From the NCBI GenBank assembly GCA_963631415.1, contig CAVGQS010000084.1:1-10963 (forward strand): a DNA stretch of 10,963 nucleotides. Reading direction: 5' to 3'. The DNA is from UBA6382 sp963631415 (GTDB lineage: Bacteria > Bacteroidota > Bacteroidia > Bacteroidales > Bacteroidaceae). Every line of letters starts with the position of its first letter. Within the stretch, counting starts at the first letter, position 1. This document shows, one piece after another, positions 6,751-10,963 of the stretch. The notes under the pieces are model-generated. The model was given only the letters and a program-made list of their open reading frames with translations. It searched no databases and was not told the DNA's origin. The position numbers and the translations under genes were made by a program.

Positions 6751-8205
6751 ATGCAACGATTGTTTTCAAGGACAGCGGCGGCTTGCAGTATTGTCATGAT
6801 GCTGTGCGCTGTGCTGCTGACGTCGTGCGACGACCAGACCGGCAGCATTGGCGCCGAAATTATGCCCGACAACGACAGTCCCGAGACTTCACAGGCCGTA
6901 TACAACCTAACCACAGCATCGGTGCTGGCAGACTCGCTCATAGCGTTCACGTCAGACTGCTACTTGGGCAAGATAACCGACCCGGAGACCGACGCCACCA
7001 CCACTGCCGACTTCGTAGCGCAGTTCGCCACACTGGAGAACGACAAACTGCCTGACATCAGCGTCATGCACAAGGAGAACGGCAAAGTCGTTGCTGACTC
7101 CATCATAATAAACATGTATATCAAGTCGTACTACGGCGACTCGGTCAACTCGATAAAGATTGGCGTCTACGAACTTGACCCCGACAATATACTGCCCGAA
7201 AGCAAGAACTACTACACGAACATCGACCCGCAGCAGTACGTGAGCAAGAGGGCAGACGCCGTAAAGACCGAAACGACTTTCTCCGTGGTGGACCTCGCCA
7301 TCGACGACACAATAAGGTTTGCGTCAACCTATTCCAAGAACATAAGGATAAAGTTGCCAGCTGAGTACGGCACGACTATTCTGCAGAAATACTACGAGCA
7401 TCCGGAGTTCTTCAAAAACTCCTATAACTTTATTCACAACGTGATGCCGGGCTTCTACTTCAAGACCCTGGCAGGAAACGGCACCATGGTGAACATCGAC
7501 GTGTCGACCATCACCGTGTTCTTCAGATATCAAGTCAACGGTAATACCGAGGTCGGCATAAAGCGCGTAGCTGCCACCAAAGAGGTGATACAGTGCAACA
7601 GCTTCAGCAACCAAAACCTCACGCCGCTCATCAACGACGAGAGCTGCACATACATCAAGTCGCCGGCGGCAATATTCACCGAGGCCACACTGCCGGTCAA
7701 CGACATCTACAAAGGACACGAGAGCGACTCCGTGAACAGTGCGAAGATAGTCTTTACCCGACAAAACACAGCCACTACATCTACGTTCGCGCTGTCCGCT
7801 CCGCAAAAGCTCCTTATGGTCAGGAAGGCAGACTTGAGCTCTTTCTTCGAAAACAAAAAAGTGCCCGACAATGTCACGTCTTACGTAACGACGCTGAATT
7901 CGTCATACAACTCGTATACGTTCTCTAACATTGCGGGCATGGTGTCATATCTGCACAGGCTCAGAAACAACGGGGCTGGCATAAAGTCGACGGACAACCA
8001 CGCGACGGTTCTCGCCAAGACTGCAGCATGGGAAGCCAACAACCCCGACTGGAACAAAGTGGTGCTAGTTCCTGTAACGACCAACACTAACTCTTTGGGA
8101 AACGTCATAGATGTCTACCACGACTTCTCCCTGGCTTCCACAAAACTGGTTGGAGGGGCAAACAATCCTATAAGCATCTCCATCGTTTACAGCAGCTTCA
8201 AGTAA
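6751..8205 (+). CDS. DUF4270-family lipoprotein
   Basis: A 484-residue lipoprotein. The N-terminus has a basic start (MQRLFSR), a hydrophobic stretch SIVMMLCAVLL and the lipobox LTSC with Cys26, so it should be cleaved and lipidated. Acidic residues follow the cysteine (CDDQTGSIG), and acidic residues close to Cys are part of Bacteroidetes surface-export signals, so outer-leaflet display is possible (inference). The mature start with IGAEIMPDND and the all-beta, Asn/Thr/Ser/Asp-rich body resemble the DUF4270 family, whose function is not known. A TTG at 6742 could extend it by three codons and overlap the previous stop, but the ATG at 6751 is preferred and sits ideally for the signal peptide. 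Its position right after the GT5-like gene suggests a functional link to envelope or sugar metabolism. Confidence 0.8.
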   Translation: MQRLFSRTAAACSIVMMLCAVLLTSCDDQTGSIGAEIMPDNDSPETSQAVYNLTTASVLADSLIAFTSDCYLGKITDPETDATTTADFVAQFATLENDKLPDISVMHKENGKVVADSIIINMYIKSYYGDSVNSIKIGVYELDPDNILPESKNYYTNIDPQQYVSKRADAVKTETTFSVVDLAIDDTIRFASTYSKNIRIKLPAEYGTTILQKYYEHPEFFKNSYNFIHNVMPGFYFKTLAGNGTMVNIDVSTITVFFRYQVNGNTEVGIKRVAATKEVIQCNSFSNQNLTPLINDESCTYIKSPAAIFTEATLPVNDIYKGHESDSVNSAKIVFTRQNTATTSTFALSAPQKLLMVRKADLSSFFENKKVPDNVTSYVTTLNSSYNSYTFSNIAGMVSYLHRLRNNGAGIKSTDNHATVLAKTAAWEANNPDWNKVVLVPVTTNTNSLGNVIDVYHDFSLASTKLVGGANNPISISIVYSSFK

Positions 8206-8236
8206 CAACCGGGAGAACCCCATCACGCTGACGCCA

Positions 8237-8587
8237 ATGAGATTCGTACAGACTCTGAAGCTGAAGGACGACCAAAAGCTGATAAAGGCGTACGTTGAGC
8301 AACACTCGCCGCAACACATGTGGAGAGAGATAATCGACGGCATCAAGGAGGTGGGCATCCTTGAAATGGAACTCTACATCTGCGGCAACGAACTCGTCAT
8401 GATTGTTGACGCTCCCGACAACTTCAATTGGGACGAGGCAATGGCGAAACTCGCCACCCTGCCGCGGCAGCAGGAATGGGAGACGTGGAACTCACAGTTC
8501 CAGCAATGCTCCCCCACCGACACCTCCGACCAAAAGTGGCACATGATGAAACGGTTCTTCCATCTTTACGGGGAAGAGGAAAAGTAG
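8237..8587 (+). CDS. L-rhamnose mutarotase family protein (RhaM/DUF718)
   Basis: A 116-residue protein, close to the roughly 105-110 of the family, which interconverts alpha and beta anomers of 6-deoxy sugars such as L-rhamnose (possibly L-fucose). Visible family features are the opening FVQTLKLKDD, the catalytic Tyr19/His23 pair (AYVEQH) matching Tyr18/His22 of E. coli RhaM, a Trp four to six residues later (MWREII), IKEVGILEMELYICGN, and MATL-like AKLATLPRQQEWETW before FQQC. The spacing between His23 and Trp29 is longer than in E. coli by about two residues. It begins 31 bp after the DUF4270 stop and is probably the last gene of that operon. No rhamnose or fucose catabolic genes are in the window, so the substrate is unassigned. 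Stop codon is TAG. Confidence 0.85.
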   Translation: MRFVQTLKLKDDQKLIKAYVEQHSPQHMWREIIDGIKEVGILEMELYICGNELVMIVDAPDNFNWDEAMAKLATLPRQQEWETWNSQFQQCSPTDTSDQKWHMMKRFFHLYGEEEK

Positions 8588-8589
8588 TA

Positions 8590-8605
8590 TTGTGCTGCAG
8601 CACAA
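8590..8605. repeat. Perfect 16-bp palindrome after the mutarotase stop
   Basis: TTGTGCTGCAGCACAA is its own reverse complement, with no spacer, starting 3 bases after the TAG stop. A continuous palindrome makes a poor RNA hairpin unless the centre opens, and no T-run follows, so it is not a standard terminator. A dimeric regulator site or an mRNA 3'-end structure are both possible. Confidence 0.4.
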
Positions 8606-8718
8606 ATTGTCGTAATCGAGGCACCCAACCAACTGGATAGTTTTCAGAAAAACACCAAAATGATTGAGTAAAACTCTTTTAGAACTAACAAAAGACCAAT
8701 AGCGATTGGGCGAAAACA

Positions 8719-8759
8719 AAAAAAGGGCTGAATTCCTTTGTGGAATTCAGCCCTTTTTT
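8719..8759. terminator. Strong bidirectional terminator between convergent genes
   Basis: An 18-bp perfect stem, with core GGGCTGAATTCC/GGAATTCAGCCC and a 5-base TTTGT loop, is flanked by six A on the left arm and six T on the right arm, so it works as a rho-independent terminator on both strands. It lies between the plus-strand operon ending at 8587 and the minus-strand unit ending at 8839. The rest of 8588-8838 shows no gene. Confidence 0.9.
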
Positions 8760-8838
8760 GTTTCTGTAAAAGCACGACGAAATCTAAAGTGCCTGCATAA
8801 AATTGGTATTTTGCCATTAGAGTTCTATGAGATGGGGA

Positions 8839-9393
8839 CTATTCGTCCACCAATGCGGCATTTGAATATATCACGCCATTCTTATGATATAGTCCGCTTG
8901 CCACGTGGATGTGGCCAAACAAATGCGCTTTCGGCTTCATTTGGTTCACCATGCCACATAGAATTTTGTTGTCAAAATGGATATGTCCGCTCTTGTCTAA
9001 AACACCATGCGGCGGTTGATGCGTGATAAGGACATCGGTATCTGAAGGGATGTTGCTCAGCATCTTGTCATAGTCGCCGCTGATGTTGTCCTCCATAAAC
9101 ATAGGAATCCCAAAGAAGCGCAGGCCATCTATTGTTACGCCGTTGCCATAGAGGTAATGGACGTTGTCCGGCAAATCGCTGATATCAGCTCCATAGAGAC
9201 AATAGTCGTGATTTCCGGCAATGAAAACCTTGTGGGCGTAAGGCAATTCGCTAAACCATTCCACAAAGTCCATTGCCTCGTCCTCCGTCCCGGCGAACGT
9301 GAAATCGCCAGAATGGACTATCACGTCAGCCTTTGGCAAATCATGCAACTAACGATGACGATTGTGAGTGTCGGAAATATGGAGAATTGTCAT
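8839..9393 (-). pseudogene. Calcineurin-like metallophosphoesterase interrupted by an in-frame amber codon
   Basis: Read from ATG at 9393, the frame encodes MTILHISDTHNRHR, then TAG (9349-9351), then LHDLPKADVIVHSGDF and onward to a second TAG at 8839. Counting the amber as one residue gives 184. All metallophosphoesterase motifs are present: I Asp8-Thr-His10 (before the stop), II Gly29-Asp30, III GNHD (60-63), IV His125 (THQPP), V GHIH (160-163). The stop splits motif I from the rest, so a restart at the following TTG (9348) would make a protein lacking two metal ligands. CAG to TAG is one base change and Gln fits the site. The C-terminus also ends right after SNAALVDE, about a dozen residues earlier than relatives I remember. 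The ATG is 6 bp after the stop of the upstream MBL gene, so the two form an operon. Sequencing error and suppression are alternatives. Confidence 0.8.
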
Positions 9394-9399
9394 ACCTTA

Positions 9400-10713
9400 T
9401 TATAATACGGCATCCGCTTCCTTATGTATGCAGATTACCTCTTTGGGAGAAACCATGTCGATTACTTCCATTATCGTTTTGCGGTCGGCATGGCCTGAGG
9501 TGTGGATGTCTGCCACATTGTGAAACATCTCGCGGAACTCCTTGTATCTAGGGTCCATTTTAATCTGAATGGGGTCTTTATAATAGCCGTCCCACGTGGA
9601 GTATATGAGAATTGTTTCCTCTTGCGGAAGTCTTGTTAGGAGGTCCTTAACTCTATCCTTTTGGGAAATCCCTACAATCATCACCATACCTTTTTGCTTC
9701 GCTTTTCTTCGAGTATAGTCGTTGTATATTTTTGGATTGAACGAGAATAGACCTTTCGATGCCTTTGCCTCACGCCGTGTAAAGAAATCCATTGTCTTCC
9801 TCAACAGCAACGACCAGACATACAAATCTTTGCCAGCCTCCTTCGCTGCCTCCTTAATAGTGGCAAGCCTTTCAATGTCGGTGGCAGAGGCAAGAACAAA
9901 CACGTATTTGTATTTGCCCATGACGCTTGACATCTTCTTAGACACCTCGCGCTCGTGGATGCATTCTTCATTGCGCTTCAGCATCGTTCCTTCAGTGATG
10001 AGCACATCAATATCTGTTGCGTACTTTTTCAACGTTGGGAACAGTCCTTTGCCCATGTAGCCATGCGCGCGGTAGTCGCCAGTATGCCAAATACGCTTGC
10101 CGTCAGCCTCAATCAGGAACATATAAGAGTCGTAAATGCTGTGGCAGTTGAAGAAAGGGGTAACTTTGATGTCGCCGACAACAATACTCTCAGGTTTGTT
10201 GCTCGAAGACGTTTTCCAAACCTTTAATTTAGAGAGCATATTGCTCAGGCGGCTCTGAGGAGATTCTCTTTTCCATACCTTAACTCTCTCTAGCAACTTG
10301 ACTTTGCTCTCCGCTTTATTGAGCCTTGACACAGCATCGTTGTATCCTTGCTCATCACAACTGTTGCCCTGCAAATGTTGGAGTCCCAACTGCGCGCCAG
10401 TGCACAGCACGTCATACTTTATAGCAAGCAAATCTTTAGTGCCTTCGCTCATGTACTGCGGTATATCCTCAGGAATATACTCAAATAGCCCCACATGGTC
10501 TTCGTGGCCATGCGTATAGAACACCGCCTCGCTCGCCTTCCTGTTTTGAGCGATTATCCCTTCCACCATCTCCTTGTCTTCCTGAGGTGTTGTCACGACT
10601 CCACTACCAGGAAGATTTTGGCCAAAGTCTACAAAGATGCGAGAGGTCTCAGTTGAAATCTCTGTTATGCAACCGCCAATCTGGTCCAGCCCCCTATGTA
10701 CCTTAATATTCAT
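9400..10713 (-). CDS. RNase J-like metallo-beta-lactamase/beta-CASP hydrolase
   Basis: A 437-residue cytoplasmic protein; start MNIKVHRGLDQIGG is preferred over a 9-codon upstream extension. Metal-ligand motifs are in order: HGHEDH (68-73), His191 (CHSIYDS) and Asp213 (HTGDYRAHG). EGT (241-243) fits beta-CASP motif A, SGHAD (406-410) the next conserved histidine site, and CIHKE (429-432) the last histidine motif. This is the architecture of RNase J and other RNA-processing nucleases, but it lacks the C-terminal domain of RNase J (about 555 residues) and ends seven residues after His430. Residues 104-178 form a longer-than-usual charged insert with an internal 19-residue imperfect repeat around KVWK (145-148 and 164-167). 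Substrate is unknown; RNA or single-stranded DNA is likely from the family. It heads a two-gene unit with the phosphoesterase. Its DNA is visibly more AT-rich than gyrA. Two tandem TAA stops end it. Confidence 0.85.
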   Translation of the reverse strand: MNIKVHRGLDQIGGCITEISTETSRIFVDFGQNLPGSGVVTTPQEDKEMVEGIIAQNRKASEAVFYTHGHEDHVGLFEYIPEDIPQYMSEGTKDLLAIKYDVLCTGAQLGLQHLQGNSCDEQGYNDAVSRLNKAESKVKLLERVKVWKRESPQSRLSNMLSKLKVWKTSSSNKPESIVVGDIKVTPFFNCHSIYDSYMFLIEADGKRIWHTGDYRAHGYMGKGLFPTLKKYATDIDVLITEGTMLKRNEECIHEREVSKKMSSVMGKYKYVFVLASATDIERLATIKEAAKEAGKDLYVWSLLLRKTMDFFTRREAKASKGLFSFNPKIYNDYTRRKAKQKGMVMIVGISQKDRVKDLLTRLPQEETILIYSTWDGYYKDPIQIKMDPRYKEFREMFHNVADIHTSGHADRKTIMEVIDMVSPKEVICIHKEADAVL

Positions 10714-10758
10714 TATACAAGTTCTACGAAACAAAAACAACTAACTTGCATCACTTGG

Positions 10759-10789
10759 CAAATATAACATTTTTCAAAGAATCTGCAAA
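10759..10789 (-). promoter_or_regulatory. Consensus Bacteroidetes promoter for the RNase J-like gene
   Basis: On the minus strand TTTG (plus 10786-10789), a 19-bp spacer and TATATTTG (plus 10759-10766) match the TTTG/TANNTTTG consensus exactly. The -7 box is about 45 bp upstream of the start codon at 10713, predicting a leader of roughly 40 nt. This is the best promoter match in the window. Confidence 0.75.
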
Positions 10790-10839
10790 ACACCTGTGGA
10801 AAGAATATTACAGACCTTATAGTAATGGCACACTTACTC

Positions 10840-10889
10840 TACACGCAAAAATCCCTCGCAAATTGCTTTGCGAGGGATTTTTGCGTGTA
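10840..10889. terminator. Perfect 23-bp-arm hairpin with TTGC loop
   Basis: The arms at 10840-10862 and 10867-10889 are perfect reverse complements around a TTGC loop. The core ATCCCTCGCAAA/TTTGCGAGGGAT is flanked by A5 and T5, so it looks like a bidirectional terminator, but the pairing continues beyond the T-run through ACACGC/GCGTGT, which is longer than most terminators. It insulates the promoter at 10759-10789 from the right. A structured small-RNA end is an alternative. Confidence 0.7.
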
Positions 10890-10923
10890 AGAAGATTGGT
10901 CGTCGGATACATATATATAAACG

Positions 10924-10956
10924 CAAAGAGTCCCCAGGATTGCTCCTGGGGACTCT
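10924..10956 (-). terminator. Second hairpin terminator near the right edge
   Basis: A 13-bp perfect stem (AGAGTCCCCAGGA at 10927-10939 with TCCTGGGGACTCT at 10944-10956) encloses the same TTGC loop as the preceding hairpin. On the minus strand it is followed by TTTGCGTTTATA, a weak T-rich tail, while the plus-strand side (GTCTAAA) has none. It probably ends a minus-strand transcript that enters from the right. Only 37 bp separate it from the 23-bp-arm hairpin, with no gene between. Confidence 0.55.
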
Positions 10957-10963
10957 GTCTAAA

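Noticed and set aside
5822..6769. 315-codon minus-strand open frame antisense to the GT5-like gene
   Set aside because: It covers the opposite strand of a recognised gene and both divergent promoters, and its translation shows no known motif.
8839..9348. Intact phosphoesterase starting at TTG 9348
   Set aside because: The TTG follows the amber codon directly, encodes an ordinary Leu of the family alignment, and such a product would lack the Asp-x-His metal motif encoded just upstream.
9349..9351. Genome-wide recoding of TAG as glutamine
   Set aside because: TAG ends the mutarotase gene at a sensible family length and also ends the phosphoesterase at 8839; reading through those gives unrelated sequence.

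Overview
The window looks like chromosomal DNA of a Bacteroidales bacterium (Bacteroides/Prevotella/Muribaculaceae range; genus not resolvable by eye). The evidence is: promoters of the Bacteroidetes type (TTTG, 19 bp, TANNTTTG) rather than the E. coli type; no clear Shine-Dalgarno sequences; a DUF4270 lipoprotein, a family I know only from Bacteroidetes; a single-domain 'glycogen synthase' of the kind Bacteroidales carry beside panC; and a PanC that resembles my memory of the Bacteroides protein along most of its length.

Layout. (1) Positions 1-314 hold no gene, only small repeats and a minus-strand terminator. (2) 315-4191, minus strand: gyrA followed 34 bp later by a secreted TPR-repeat protein, probably co-transcribed. 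(3) 4192-4544: the gyrA promoter region, a run of helically phased A/T tracts, an unexplained hairpin-rich GC-rich stretch, and the panD terminator. (4) 4545-5745, minus strand: panC-panD, the two committed steps of pantothenate synthesis. (5) 5746-5932: two divergent Bacteroidetes-type promoters. (6) 5933-8587, plus strand: a truncated GT5 'glycogen synthase' protein, a DUF4270 lipoprotein and an L-rhamnose-mutarotase-family protein, closely packed and likely one operon. (7) 8588-8838: a palindrome and a strong bidirectional terminator between convergent units. (8) 8839-10713, minus strand: an RNase J-like metallo-beta-lactamase/beta-CASP protein followed by a calcineurin-like phosphoesterase gene broken by one in-frame amber codon. 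A textbook promoter lies upstream. (9) 10790-10963: two perfect hairpins, one with 23-bp arms, that insulate this unit from whatever lies to the right.

Most of the window is housekeeping DNA. The best leads are the amber codon in the phosphoesterase (motif I is encoded upstream of the stop, all other motifs downstream), the GT5 fold that has lost its ADP-glucose motif and its second domain yet is kept in an operon with a DUF4270 lipoprotein, the insulated and more AT-rich RNase J-like/phosphoesterase pair, and the phased A-tracts beside the gyrA promoter. I saw no CRISPR array, tRNA, rRNA, insertion sequence, integrase or phage gene, and nothing I can defend as a new multi-gene system.
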